Positions 46,768-58,570 are shown, numbered from the stretch's first letter. The stretch is DNA of 64,000 bases from Arachnopeziza araneosa (GCA_003988855.1 QYAI01000097.1:62001-126000), one strand, 5' to 3'. Numbers and translations: made by a program. The notes: generated by a model not told the origin, from the letters alone.

Positions 46768-48333
46768 ATGGCGAACACATCTCAATGCGGTCAATTCACA
46801 TTCTACTTCCGACGCTGCGAGCACGCAACAAGTCACCCTTTCCACCTCCCAGTTTCCCAATCAACCTATCAAACCCTCTGTGGCAGCAACTGCACCTATA
46901 CCAGAACTCAAGACTATTGGTTCTGCGCGTTTGAGAATGAATGTTGTTCTTTCTGCGCATTAGGTCAAGAAAATGGGTTCGGCACACCACATCCCATGCC
47001 TGCAAGTAGTAAAGCTCGAGAGAAGTTCTTCGAGAAATTGATGAAAGACGGGAAATTTGGCGGTTGTGAAGCTGGAGCGTACAGCTGTTGTAAAGCAAGG
47101 ACGGAAGAGAACGAGGAGCTGTTCGAAGCTGCGGCTGCTCAGTATAATGATATGGTTGATGGGTGTGAGGCCGCGATTCGCCGGAGAGAGGCTAAACAGG
47201 TAGCAAAAATGACGGAGGAGAAGAAAAAACAGAGGGCGAGAATGGAAAAGAAAAAGAGGTGGAATGATCGATTGAGTTTAAGGAAGCTGAGAGCAAGACG
47301 GCGAACAGAGAAGTGGGTGCGAAATGTGAGAGAGGAGCAATACACTGCGGTGAAAAAGGGCTGGAAATTAGGGCGACGACCCTTCATCCGATCGAAAAGA
47401 CCAAATTCCTTCATGGCCTTCTACACAGCGATCTCCAAAGATAAGCTCCCGCAACCGGTCGATGACTGTATCTGGTGCCAGTATCCTCTGAATGAATTAC
47501 CCGATGGTGGAAAATCAGCTGCTCTGCCATGTGGACACACCTTCCACCAAGTTTGCATCACGGAGCTCTTTGATAAGCGAGCAGAGGCTGGCGAAGAGGA
47601 GATCCTTCAATGTCCCCTTTGCAGGGTTTGGTTCCAGGACGTGAGAGATTTGCCAAATTTTCATCGAAGATATAGAGACCTTGAGCACGAGTATGGTAGT
47701 CAAGACGAGAGTTCTGTGCTCTCAGATTCGGATGCTGGTGATATGGTGGGAGATCCAAAGCCTCCTTGGCTTACCTCTAGATCACCTGAGGACCCGATAT
47801 TACCAAGAGGACGCTTTGCAAGGATGGCGCAGGCATACATCCCTTACATTTTTAGTGGAGAGAATCCTAGCACCACGGAGGATCATCACCCCAATGGAGT
47901 TCAGGATGAGAATGAACTAGAAGTCATCGACCAGGAAGACAACTTGAGCATGCATACGATTCCTCACCATGATGTTCGATCAGAAATTGGAGAGAGTAAC
48001 GGCCAATCAATTGACAGCGAAGAGAACCTTAGTGTGGATATATTGGGGCTGAGGGATGATGGCTTGCTGATTGAGAGCCCTGAGGTGGCCACTGATGATC
48101 CAGAGGCAATTGAAGTGGTTGACGGTTCCGGTTACGTCGAGGAACCTACTGAGACATTGTTACTCCCGGAAAATATCAGACCCAAACCTAGGAGAGTTGA
48201 AGTGGTTATTGAGTCGCGAATAAGGAGAAGTGGAAGAGAGCGCACAGCACCGAGAAGATGGGTTGAAGAGTCTACTGAATGGCGGTATAATAGACGGTAT
48301 GAGCTGAGAGGGCCAAGTAGGTTGAGAAAGTAA
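46768..48333 (+). CDS. RING-H2 finger protein, probable E3 ubiquitin ligase
   Basis: Single-exon frame of 521 aa. A RING-H2 domain spans residues about 233-285: CIWC, then LPCGHTFHQVCI, then CPLC, with the Cys and His order of ubiquitin ligases. The N-terminal 110 aa are Cys-rich (CEHATS, CGSNC, CCSFCALG, CEAG, SCCKA) and may bind further zinc. Residues about 130-210 are a Lys/Arg-rich helical region (EEKKKQRARMEKKKRWNDRL). The C-terminal 200 aa are acidic and disordered, ending in a basic tail. No membrane segment. The target is unknown. The ATG at 46768 is the first of the frame. Confidence 0.85.
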   Translation: MANTSQCGQFTFYFRRCEHATSHPFHLPVSQSTYQTLCGSNCTYTRTQDYWFCAFENECCSFCALGQENGFGTPHPMPASSKAREKFFEKLMKDGKFGGCEAGAYSCCKARTEENEELFEAAAAQYNDMVDGCEAAIRRREAKQVAKMTEEKKKQRARMEKKKRWNDRLSLRKLRARRRTEKWVRNVREEQYTAVKKGWKLGRRPFIRSKRPNSFMAFYTAISKDKLPQPVDDCIWCQYPLNELPDGGKSAALPCGHTFHQVCITELFDKRAEAGEEEILQCPLCRVWFQDVRDLPNFHRRYRDLEHEYGSQDESSVLSDSDAGDMVGDPKPPWLTSRSPEDPILPRGRFARMAQAYIPYIFSGENPSTTEDHHPNGVQDENELEVIDQEDNLSMHTIPHHDVRSEIGESNGQSIDSEENLSVDILGLRDDGLLIESPEVATDDPEAIEVVDGSGYVEEPTETLLLPENIRPKPRRVEVVIESRIRRSGRERTAPRRWVEESTEWRYNRRYELRGPSRLRK

Positions 48334-48641
48334 TTGAACTTAAAAACTATTGTGACAAGTGATATATCGGTAGAAGGTCAGGGATTGATGGTCAACTTAT
48401 CATGGACTGGTGTAATCAAGCTCCATTTGAATCTTTGGTGGACGAATTTCTTTCATTCTCTGAGATAAAAGGATTCCCAATTTTTCCAAGCGTGAAGAAG
48501 ATAAGTAGAGCAACGTGACAAGAAGTGAACGACAGAAAGAAATTTGATTTTCAATTCCATTCCTATCATGAAATATACTTCACAAGTCGCACCCTTGTTC
48601 CTATTCTGGTCTCTCCCAAATGAAGAATATATGTCCTCAAT

Positions 48642-49326
48642 CTAGTAAGAGGATTGAGTCCCAATTCCAATGAAATCAGAAACCAAATATGCGGAATCCT
48701 TGCCGTCTGTATATGTGGTATATAGAGGTTTGACTTCAGGTTGAACTTGTATCGTCAGTCGCATAATGCTTAATTCATGAATGGAGGTTGGGTATGGGTG
48801 GTGGAGAATTGTTGTGTACTCATTCGATAACAAATTGGAACCATAAGTACGGCATTGAGAGTGTACGTATTGTAGGGTGTTGTCAGTGCGTGCAAACTTG
48901 TCCTTTTGGTCGTGTTGATGAAGTGTTTGGTGGGTGAGAGTATTGTAGCCCCCGCACGTAGCATTGACTACCTGGACAGTCGAGTGATAGGATGTAGAGG
49001 ACTTTGTGAAGTCTTGAATAGAGAAACTTTGATGGGTCAGATGGTCTGCCATGTTGTATGCTGGGGTCTGAGTACCAAATGTAACAGGTTTGTTATCTTG
49101 GTGTACTTCTTTGGACTCGAAGGAATTTTCGCGTTCGCACATGAAAGGTTCACTGGCATAGAAAATCGGGTCAGGTAAATTATTACAGCACCAAGCTTAA
49201 CCTGAGAGAATCAGGAAGGCTTTCGAGTCAGAGCTAGACCGGTGGAGAGGCAGGAGATGGGATTGAGCAAGCATACGCTGGTGGATGGGGGTAACAAGAG
49301 CCGCTATTCGCCGGATCTGAACTCAT
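48642..49326 (-). CDS. Hypothetical His/Thr/Gln-rich protein
   Basis: Exon 1 (49326-49277) and exon 2 (49152-48642) join in frame across a 124-nt intron with GTATGC donor, a CTGAC branch-like word and GCCAG acceptor, giving about 186 aa. Composition is rich in Thr, His, Gln and Tyr with no recognisable domain, signal peptide or membrane segment. The good splice signals favour a real gene, but there is no homology to confirm it. Confidence 0.4.
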
Positions 49327-50179
49327 AATTTCGATGCGCAAGTTGAAGAGGATGCTGAATAATACCGGAGTTATAAAATTAAAAGATCTAGAGAAATATT
49401 GGGCTTGGAAGTGGTAGAAAAGGCAGTGTTCGGCTGTTGAGGAAGGAAACGAAAACAGGTACTGAGAAAAGGGAAAACAGCACTTATAAGAACATAAGAT
49501 GAAACTCGTACAACGCATAGCAGATAAGACAACACGGACAGTATGTGGTAAAAGAAAGGACCGCATTTTCCGAAAAGCAAGACTTGAAGGGAGTTGACCA
49601 GTCATTGGGGGATGGATTGATGCATAATTTGTGCAATTGCAAAAAAGGTTAAAATGTGCAGTCGCTGGATGCGCAAAGTGCAGAGCTAAGCGATTTCCTC
49701 TCCTCCAGAAACGAGGTCGTTAATACGAAGGTAAGACGCAGGGGGATTCTGGGACGCCATTAGTCCAGCTTTTTCGATCAGCATGCATAATTTTACACCC
49801 TGCTGCGCATTTGCAGGGAGTAGGTCACGACCAGTGGTCAGGCATCCTCGGGCGCAATAAGAAGCTGCAAGTCGGTCAGCAGCAGGCCCAACCGAATGAG
49901 TGGCTTTAGTGCACCTGAGAATGTCGGCAAAGTTTTATATGCAGCGCTGTTGCTGTCATGGCCGTGCTCCTGCACCGAGTCATTCTTTTGTCACTCTGTG
50001 CCTACTTTTACAACAACAACGACCACACGACTTCTGGGTCAAGGGGAATTACTGAGCGAGCCTAGTCTCTGATTCTGCTGTCCATTTGAAAATCTTGCTC
50101 GGTGACTTTCATCTGGAAAATTGTGTTGGGTGACAAGGCTACTGTTAGCAGCTAACATCAACCAAGTATTTGGAGGGCT
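49327..50179. other. Intergenic, no gene seen
   Basis: Spacer between the divergent hypothetical gene and the Clr5-ankyrin gene; should contain both promoters. Confidence 0.5.
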
Positions 50180-52082
50180 ATGGTCAAACGCTGGGATCTT
50201 CATAAAAGCGAAATCCATTCGCTTTACATTGTCGATGGGAGGTCTTTACATGATGTGCGACGGATACTAAAAGGACGACACAACTTTGATGCATCGTAAG
50301 CCACCTGTTTAATCAAAGAAGCATATCCTGACTTCATTAGCGTAAGATCCTTTCGAGCGAAACTTGAGGAATGAGGAATGAGGAAAAACAAAGTTACAGC
50401 AACAACTGTGCGAAAAGATAGAATAGCTCATCCCTCAAAGACCGTTACAAAAAATGGCTTGAATCCCGCAATTAGAAATTCTATTGCAATACCTTATCAG
50501 GAGAGAAATGTATCAGGGTAATACACTTTTCTAGACTTGGTGTACATTGTTAATCCAACAACCTCTTTAGTTCGTCGTCAGTGCCGGCACTACAATCCCT
50601 TAATCTTTGGGCAGACCCCCTCAACTTCTCGGAAAGTCTTAGTCACAATTTCAACAGCTCGAACGTAGCTGTAACTGAAGCCTTCCACGATGGTCCAGGG
50701 ATTCAATATGCTGATTCAAGCCAACGGGTAAAATTTGTATCTCACTCCAATCTTTTCACTGCCATATCGAATAGCGATGAAGCCGAGGTCAGAAAGCTAC
50801 TTTCTAGCGGCTCACCCGTTCATGTTCGCAATGGAATGAATAATTCCCCCTTGCACGAAGCAATAATAGAAGGCAAACTCGATATCGTTCAGTCATTGTT
50901 GGACTATGGCGCTGACTGAAATTGATGCTGCTGGTTTCAAAGGGAAGACCCCTTTACAGCTAGCAATTCACTCTAAGCCTTTGGCTCAGCTCCTGTTAAA
51001 GCACTCACCAAATTTGTCGCTTCAAGATGAGCAAGGGAATACAGCATTACATTACTTGCTCAATACTAGGGACTGGTGGGATGATGCGGGTGCTTCCGAG
51101 ATCCTTAGCTTAATCCTATCCTCTGGCGCGGACATCAATATTACTAACAGGCTGGGAGAATCTCCTTTGCATCGAGTGGTTTCTGATGCTATACCAAACT
51201 CTGATCAGTACATGAAATTTGCCTCTAAATTTCTTGATCACAAACCAGACGTAACGTCTCCAATACGGAATGCGCACACCTTAATTTCCGTGTTCTTAGA
51301 TAGGTTGGATTCTTGGATATATTCATCTACAGTAGGTTTGAGGATGACTTGCCTAGAGAAATTTCTTATTGCTGGTGCTGATCCAAATACAACGTTCCGG
51401 TCAGAACCACTTATCATCGCATACCTTTCCAGGCATTCCACTTCAATCGAATCACATGGAAGACTTTTGCTTCAACTGGTCCAAAGGGCGAAGATCGACG
51501 TTAAGGAATCCGCTGGAAATTCTCCCCTGCATCTTCTCTTGAAGCACATCAGGACTCAAAGGTACATTTATGATTGTAGACGTTACTTGACTTCTCGTTG
51601 AAGCAGGTGCGGACACAATGATGCCAACATCAAGCAGAGAGACTTTGTATGATTTGCTCTATGGATTACGTGAGGATGAGCAGGACTTTTTGACCAAAAC
51701 TTTCCTCAAGTCAGGTGCAATTGCAGGAGATGCTCCCAGCGGTGTCGCACAGCCAGCATGGGTTGAGATCTGGCGTGCGGCTTGGAAGCAAATGGATTGG
51801 ATGGCCGCTAAAGCTAGATTAAATGAACTTCAAGGATCTAGGTCTCGGCCCAAAGATGCTCGTTTCATGGAACGTGCAACTCTTGTTATCGCGGAACATC
51901 AGCTAGAAACTCACAGTTCCACTTTGAAGCGCTGGCGGGAAGGTTTGGTCGGAAAAGACATGGTGGTCAAGAACTATGAGGAGTATTGTGCTGTCTTGAG
52001 GGATTGTAGGGAACGAGGGTTTGAGATTGATATTTCGTGGTACACTTTCTTGCTTGATCTGATGGACTTCAAGCAAAATTGA
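50180..52082 (+). pseudogene. Broken Clr5-domain ankyrin-repeat gene
   Basis: Exon 1 (50180-50295), exon 2 (50347-50517) and exon 3 (from 50571) join in frame. Exons 1-2 encode a Clr5 domain (WDLHKSEIHSLYIVDGRSLH, then FRAKLEE), but TGA at 50372-50374 stands where the family has Trp. Exon 3 encodes ankyrin repeats: AISNSDEAEVRKLLSSGSPV, NSPLHEAIIEGKLDIVQSLL, and after a frame shift near 50911-50922 GKTPLQLAIHS, GNTALHYLLN, GADINITNRLGESPLHRV, LIAGADPNT and GNSPLHLLL. Near 51555-51600 the frame shifts again, and TGA at 51588-51590 precedes LLVEAGADTMM. The C-terminal 150 aa are unbroken but carry no known domain. With at least three lesions the gene should not make the full protein. Confidence 0.75.
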
Positions 52083-52641
52083 GAATTAATGATTGATGGA
52101 GAAAGAGGGTTTTCCTATGTTTTGAGAAGTTTACGAAATCCAAAACCTCCTTGTCCGTGCAGACACTAAATCGTATGGACTGTAAGAAATATGTATATGC
52201 TGAGAAGCTAATTCTCTACTATATTCATGAAGAAATCTACTGAGATAAGGCAAGATTCATGATTCATGCTCAGCACCATTGCCCTACCGAGTATTCTAGG
52301 AACATGGAAGAGAGTCATGTGATTCCAAATTCAAGTGAGTCTTGCACGTGCACCATCCAGATTGGACTGGAGAGCTGTCCAGTTATCTCTCAGTTATCAA
52401 TATAGAGTTTGTCCAAATATCAGTGCTCAGAACTCTTTATTCTCTGTGATTAATTTGTAGTTCAATATTCTAAAGCGACAGTAGAAATCTAATAATACAA
52501 CCTTATCGAGTCAAATCATAGTAACGTCAGTGCTCTAGCACTCTTTATACTCTATGATCTGTTATGATTCAACATCCTAGAGCGACAGTAGAAATCTAAT
52601 TACGTATTGCGAGCCAGATAATGCTACAGTAAGCGCCCGGC
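52083..52641. other. Convergent intergenic region with tandem repeat
   Basis: Between the ends of the ankyrin and caspase-like genes. Apart from the tandem repeat at 52420-52625 nothing is recognised. Confidence 0.5.
52420..52625. repeat. Tandem duplication of about 107 bp
   Basis: The unit TCAGTGCTC...CACTCTTTAT...CTCTRTGAT, AGCGACAGTAGAAATCTAAT and the following segment occurs at 52420-52526 and again at 52527-52625, with substitutions and small indels. It lies directly after the 3' end of the caspase-like gene. Confidence 0.8.
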
Positions 52642-54371
52642 TTACACTGCGACCTGTATCCCACGCGAAGGACGCTTGAACCACTTCCCTAGCCTCTTTA
52701 CCAAGCCACCTATCCAACTTGTGGACGTATTCCTACCGATACTTGATCTCTCACTGTCCTGTTGCTGTCCAGGCTCAGTTGCTTTGAGGCTTCCAAGTTT
52801 CTGGAGGAAGGCTTTAATGCGATCCCAAATGGCCCAGGTAGTGGTTTCATCTCCAAATGTCATAGAAGATGTACTGGAAAGTAGATGCGTTTGTTCATTT
52901 GCTGGGTACTCAGTCCGTACAGAGAGCATGTCGCCTTGAACAGATGCTGATGGCAAGAATGAGTTGCTTGACCTTGATATTGGTGACTGCTCCATCACTT
53001 TAGCAACAAGTTCGCGAAGTCGATGCCGAGGTGGCTTTTGGCTGCTCCAGATCCCATCCCACATCACCTTATGAAGGGTTGTATTCTCCAGCCTCATGAA
53101 GCTCTTCAGGTGATCGGCTAGCCTCTTCAGTTCTGATTCAGTCTGCGTTTCTCTAAAGTGAAATTTGATGCCGAGATACTGGGAAACAGATTTGAAACCC
53201 TCATCTTCTTCTTCATCAGTGACTCCATCTCGATCCCTAAACTCCGCTACTGATGCAGGCGACGAATCTCCATCGCGAGGAAGTGGGGCAAGTATTATAT
53301 GCTGGTAACCATCGGGGTCTCGAGAAGTGAGAAGAGGCTTTTGTTCTTGTGGAAAATGAGGAGCGTCGCAAATACGTTTCGCAAGCTTGGTTGTAGTGAA
53401 CATCGGGGAAACTTGAGTAGCTGCTCCTTGTGATTTTGGAGCAAGCTGTTCCAATGCCCAGACCAGAGCTGTCGTGAATGATGCCTCCCCAGGAGATCGA
53501 GTGTATCTGTTATTCGAAGCAGCAAGATATTCGAAAGACCTGGCAATGAAAAGTCAGTCAAATATACCGGCTGCGCAAAACTGACTAACCTTGAGTTGAG
53601 GACAGATGCTCGACCAAGATCACTGGCGTAGCAGCAATCAAATATTAGCAACACGTCTGCCCTTGTAGTCTTTAGGTTACTCTCGACGTCTATCCAACTG
53701 ATATGACTGAATTGTTGCGCCATTCTTTGCTTGTCGTGTCTTCTTCGTCTATGATTGGTAAGTACTGTACCAATCAGAGATGAGAAGCTTAAGACATACC
53801 CTGACATACTTAAATCACCCCGAGCTTTTCCAGGAGAGCCATGTCCTGCGTAGTACACAATAAAGAGAGTCTCATCACGATCATTCTTCCTTACAAAGTT
53901 TGCGACGGCGTGGTTCGCTTGAACTTGTGGTAGAGCATTCTCCCTGCTATCAATGAGGACACTCTCTACTTCGTAGTTATAAACATCCTCGAAAACCCTC
54001 CTCAGCTGCTGAACCTTTTTTTTGTCCAAAAAAAATTAGTTCTAGCGGTCTCGAAACGTTGAAACTGAATGACAAAGCTGAGATGGTGGCGTTACCTCTT
54101 TGTCAACAGCCATGTCATCGCAATCTGGATGCCAAGAGAGCAGTAGCACAAAAACGTGTTTGTAGCAGGACTTCTTCCTGCCATCCGACATCCAATTGCT
54201 CCACTGTACTCGGTAGTACGCATTTTCTTGTACCCCTTCCTCCAAATAATGGACATAATGTGTTCCAGAGGGGTCGGATGCTGGCTGAGTAGTGTTCGAT
54301 GTGAATATTCGAGGCGTTGGTGGCACAAGTTGGGCACCGCTTGTCGTCAGGTTGCTAGGTAGTGGAGGCAT
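52642..54371 (-). CDS. Caspase-like (peptidase C14) protein with amphipathic C-terminal helices
   Basis: Four exons (54371-54096, 54014-53800, 53748-53590, 53539-52642) give about 515 aa. The caspase-fold core has the catalytic His in LFIVYYAGHGSPGK (His about 150) and the Cys in VLLIFDCCYAS (Cys about 203), both after a hydrophobic strand as the family requires. The first strand is VFVLLLSWHPD, and EASFTTALVWALEQLAP forms a later core helix. The C-terminal 250 aa are outside the protease domain: an acidic linker, then two predicted amphipathic helices (AIWDRIKAFLQKLGSLKA and SWIGGLVKRLGKWFKRPSR). No prodomain of known type is seen. Fungal caspase-like proteins are linked to regulated cell death and stress; substrate and activation here are unknown. 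All frames join without stops. Confidence 0.8.
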
Positions 54372-55794
54372 TGATGTCGTACTTCAGTTGCGTTAGCAGC
54401 GAATTTACCTATCTCCTTGCGGGCAGGCTAATATAAGTACAGCAGTTCGGTTCTTAAAGGGTTTCACGCACTAAGACCAAGGCTCTCCTGGCGGGGATGG
54501 GCTTTTCATCAGGCACAGATCAGAAAGGGCAACCAAGCGTTTTATTCAAGTTTTTCAATTGCGGCTCTAGGAATTAAGTGGGCTGTGTTGAGGTGTGACA
54601 CGTGCGACCTCTGTGAATTGGTTGAGGGTTGGATGCATTGCACTGCCTCTGGCCGCACATGCGACCACAACCGCTTTAGCCATTAGGCACGTTTTAAGGC
54701 TCTCTCCTTTTTCCATCTCTCGCCACCGCACCAGTCTCCATTTTTGTCTTTCTCTTGTACTAGATACACCCAATATTCTTGCCCGTCCTTTTCCTCGTAA
54801 ACTCCTTCCTTCACGTAGACCACGATGTCAGGCGACTTGGACACTTTCATCCAAACCGCGACGCCATCGTCATACCTGCGCGCATACTGGAAATATTTCC
54901 ATTAATTCTATTTGCTAGGAAAGTTTCTTGAAGTATTCTCTTACCCTATTGCTCTGGCCCACAGGGACATAATCCGAACGGCCAAGGTCCTGGTCAACGA
55001 CTGTCAAATCTTCGTCACTCATCTCCCTCGAACAGGAGTGAGGTTTCACGATCTTGATCAACAGTATCTCCAGTAATTCTTCTCACTTGCAATTGGTCGT
55101 GATTTTAGCCGTAAAGGTGATAGTCTCCTGAGTGACTGGTTGTAATAGACAGTATTTCCGGTGTAGTAGTCTGGAGAGCCTCGTAAGGTTGATTATGGGG
55201 CGCTGCATAGTTATAAGCACCAGCTTCCTGATTTACCTGATAAGGCAAGCAAGGCATCTTGGAGCCTTGATTGTGTTCAGAATCCAATGACGCCAGCTCG
55301 GCTGCGAATTTGGCGTCCATTTAGGATGAGTTCTTTCGGTGAACGCATCAGAACCATCCAATCAACTTTGCCAAACGTAATCTCCTGCTTCAGCATACAA
55401 GTCAAGTGCATTAGCGCTTCCGAACAACTCGCTGGGAGGAGCTGCGATCCTCTGCGCCATGAAAGCACGGTCACTGGGGCATTGTGAGTGTGTTACACCA
55501 CGCGAATGAACACCACCAATGACAACATGACACACTCATGAAATTTCAAGCTGAGAGGGGAGATTGAGGCTCTAGGTAATCCCACATCTATTGGCCAAAT
55601 CAGAAAAAGGCAATCGCAAAATCCGACCTCCCACTTTCCCGCATGCTCAAAACTCGCCCCATTGAATGTCACCTGTACTCGGTGAAAATGTCGGCAGACT
55701 TACTTAAAATTTTTGCCTTAATCAAAACTATAAGAATCCGCACATACTCGTAGTCGAGATTCACATTCAATGTCGATGGATTATATGAAACTCG
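54372..55794. other. No confident gene; possible decayed minus-strand frames
   Basis: On the minus strand, 55462 to 55105 reads as MAQRIAAPPSELFGSANALD..., then a TGA, a shift, and DAKFAAELASLDSEHNQGSK to a stop at 55105. The second frame (55320-55105) ends in TPEILSITTSHSGDYHLYG. It may be a decayed small gene, but no family is recognised. The plus-strand frames near 54595-54918 look like chance. Confidence 0.3.
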
Positions 55795-57169
55795 ATGGAT
55801 ACTATAAATCCGACACCTGCAGAGGTCAATGTCAGTGTCGATGCCAATGTGAATACCAATGTCGATCTTGAGAAAGGTATTGGGATGGCAAGAGACCAAC
55901 ACTCACCGAAGTCAGATGCAACATGGAATAGCCAGAGTGGCACGTTGAATTCTCCAATAAGAAATGATATTGTCATCGAGGAAGACAGCGACAAAGAAAG
56001 TGGCATGTTTTAAATGCCCATTTCACAACATCTCACTAATCATTTTCTAGTGCATCCTCAACGGCCAGCAACTCGTACTACCCAATTACTAAAAGTGATC
56101 ATTCCAAAATGCTTGCAAAGGTCGTCAGCGAATTCTTTTCCGACAATCGTTAGGAAGTGTAAGTTGACACTGATCCGTAAGATAAGTGCTAAGACAAATA
56201 GTGGAGCGTTGTAACGTTGGATATCCATACCTAGCAGCCTTCGTCGACAGTGATGAGAATTTCATGATATTCCGAAGATTCGGCTTTCTCCATACTCGAC
56301 TTCTGTTACAACTACAAGATGAAATTCGTATAATGGAAGAAGAGTTAGATCGAATGGACCGGCGTGACCTACAAAACAATACAAAAGCCTTACAATGTCG
56401 AGTAGAGGATGTCGAACGTAAAGATCTGGTTGTCGAAGCAAGACAATCCCTCCTATCTCGAATGGAAATCGCTATCCTAAGATATGACAAACTCCTACTG
56501 AATGTACAACAGCTAGCGGCTATAAACCGTCCCACAAAACGTGATTACAATAGCGTGGCTAGCTTCGTCAAGCACAAGAAGCCGTTGTTGCAGGGAGACG
56601 ATGATTTCATCTATAACAAAGAAGACTTGATAACTCTGCGTCCAGGGAGAGAGAGTGCTTGGCTCGATGCAGCAGTGGAAAGGCTGCTGAAATTGTTTCC
56701 TCGTTCTGTAGTGAAATATCTATTTTGCTCAAAGGTATGATTCTGTCCGTCAACAACTTATATCACCATTTAATTCTTACCAGGAGACGGCGGCAAAAAC
56801 GACAGATGTTTCACTGTTTCTTCCCACCAAATCACGTGTGGATCGCCTCGTGAGCTTTATCATCATGACCATGGTACTCGCACTCTTGATCATCCCAGTT
56901 TATGCTTTGTATCACGTGGGTTCATCTTTTGACAAGGCGAATGCAAACACTTCGAACGCGATCTGCATGGGAATATTGCTGGTTGCAACATTGCTCTTCT
57001 CGGCCGCGCTAGCTTTGTTTACCAAGGCTAAAAGACATGAGCTACTTGGTGCCGCTGCTGCGTGAGTCTAGAATAGGTCTTTTGGATTTTTGTATGACTA
57101 ATTCAGATTAGCTATTGTGCGCTGCTGGTCGTCTTTATCGCAAATCTTGGCTTCAATAACACTCCTTGA
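55795..57169 (+). CDS. DUF6594-type membrane protein
   Basis: Five exons (55795-55999, 56051-56158, 56202-56734, 56784-57061, 57112-57169) give about 393 aa. The family signature is clear in exon 3: VGYPYLAAFVDSDENFMIFR, RRFGFLHTRLLLQLQDEI with a coiled coil (EELDRMDRRDLQ), INRPTKRDYNSVASF and LITLRPGRESAWLDAAVERL. Exon 4 and 5 encode three hydrophobic segments (IIMTMVLALLIIPVYALYHV; AICMGILLVATLLFSAALAL; YCALLVVFIANLGF), the membrane anchor of the family. The N-terminal 100 aa are polar and poorly conserved. The function of DUF6594 proteins is unknown; many fungi have large, variable sets of them. The N-terminal exons are less certain than the others. Confidence 0.78.
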
Positions 57170-57340
57170 GTTACTCTCTGCACGGTAAAGTCTTACTAGC
57201 TTTTCTTGCTTTTCTAGTACGTCGCGATCTCAAAAGTACTTAAAGTTCGATAGTTATCATACGCGAAACACGGTTACCGAAGTATATATTGAGGAAAGGA
57301 GTATTAGGGATCTTTTGTTGGTACTTTTTCAAATTTATAT

Positions 57341-57367
57341 TAACGTGGTTTATCATCGAGTGGCGCA
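57341..57367 (+). repeat. Left terminal inverted repeat plus TA duplication
   Basis: Exact inverted match, over 27 bp, to 59857-59883. The outer TA (57341-57342) is the target-site duplication typical of Tc1/mariner-pogo elements. Confidence 0.88.
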
Positions 57368-57732
57368 CTTTTCTTCACCTCATCACTTTGAAGTAGGATT
57401 AAACAACTACAACGTATAGAATTTATTAAAACTACTCGGAATCTGATAACCCTAATACAACTATAGTATCTTGACAAGTGCGCGCATTATGACTAGTCTT
57501 CTCGCAAGTGCTACATCGTCGCTCAGAAAGTTGCTTTTTATTTTGCCTACTTCTCTCCGAGCGCTTATCGCGTCGAGCCTGCTCTTTGTGATGAGCAGGA
57601 TATCACGTGAACCGAATGTCATGTGTGGACAGCACGGGCGACAGGACCTCATTTCCGAAGTGTGGAGAATAAGGAGCACATTCAGAGTCTATTCGGACTA
57701 GGGCCAGAGAGAAGTCTGCTGTACATAATGCA

Positions 57733-57742
57733 NNNNNNNNNN
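57733..57742. other. Assembly gap of ten undetermined bases
   Basis: Ten N within the transposon; true gap size is unknown. Confidence 0.99.
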
Positions 57743-58570
57743 TTCCTTCGTAGCTAGCCTATGAACCGAATATACTCAGACTATCAACGCACTCCCATAT
57801 GCCTCTTGACTAGCCATATTCGTGTTCGTGCCGTTACACTCTTCTGCTTCCTTCTGAGCTAATACGTCCTGCGCATCCTCTACAATAAGTGCCTTTCCTT
57901 GACGTATTCAAGTCTTTTTAACTTTACGGCGTTTACTAAGTGCTTTATTCGCTGCTCGAAGTGTGCGCACCTCGGCTAACAAGAGAGTCATCTCATAAGC
58001 TAACATCTCTGTACTCTTAGCTAACGCAGCTACAGTTTCGAAAATAGAAGTTAAAGAGCTTTCTTGATAGCGTGCAATGCGACTCTTCACTAAAGTTAAC
58101 TGTAAAAGCGCATTAGTTGCATTGTAAGAGGTTTGAGAGACTTAAGGTTTAGTATTAGTAGAAGAAAGTGTACTAGGATTTGAAGTTCTTAACCTCACAT
58201 CAAGCTTTGAAATTACGGCTTGCGAGTTAAAAGGCACTAAGCTAGCTTTACGAAATCTAGCTTGACTATTCTAAGCTGTTATAGAAACTAAATAGGCTGC
58301 TTTAAAGGCGAGGAAAAACTCGACCTTAGTAATGTACGAGGGGCAGAGGAGCAGCCAATAAAATAAGAATCCCGTTGGCCCCTCAGCTAGCTCTCGATAG
58401 TATATTTCGGAAGAACGACCAGAGCAAAGAACTCAGAACATGAACAACGTATACGCGTGAAGAACTTAAAAACCAGCGTAAACAACAAATAAGAAACAAG
58501 TAGATGAGTCAATGTATCGGTACGAAGAGAATATCAATGAAGTCCGTATGATCAATGCTCCATCTGTATC

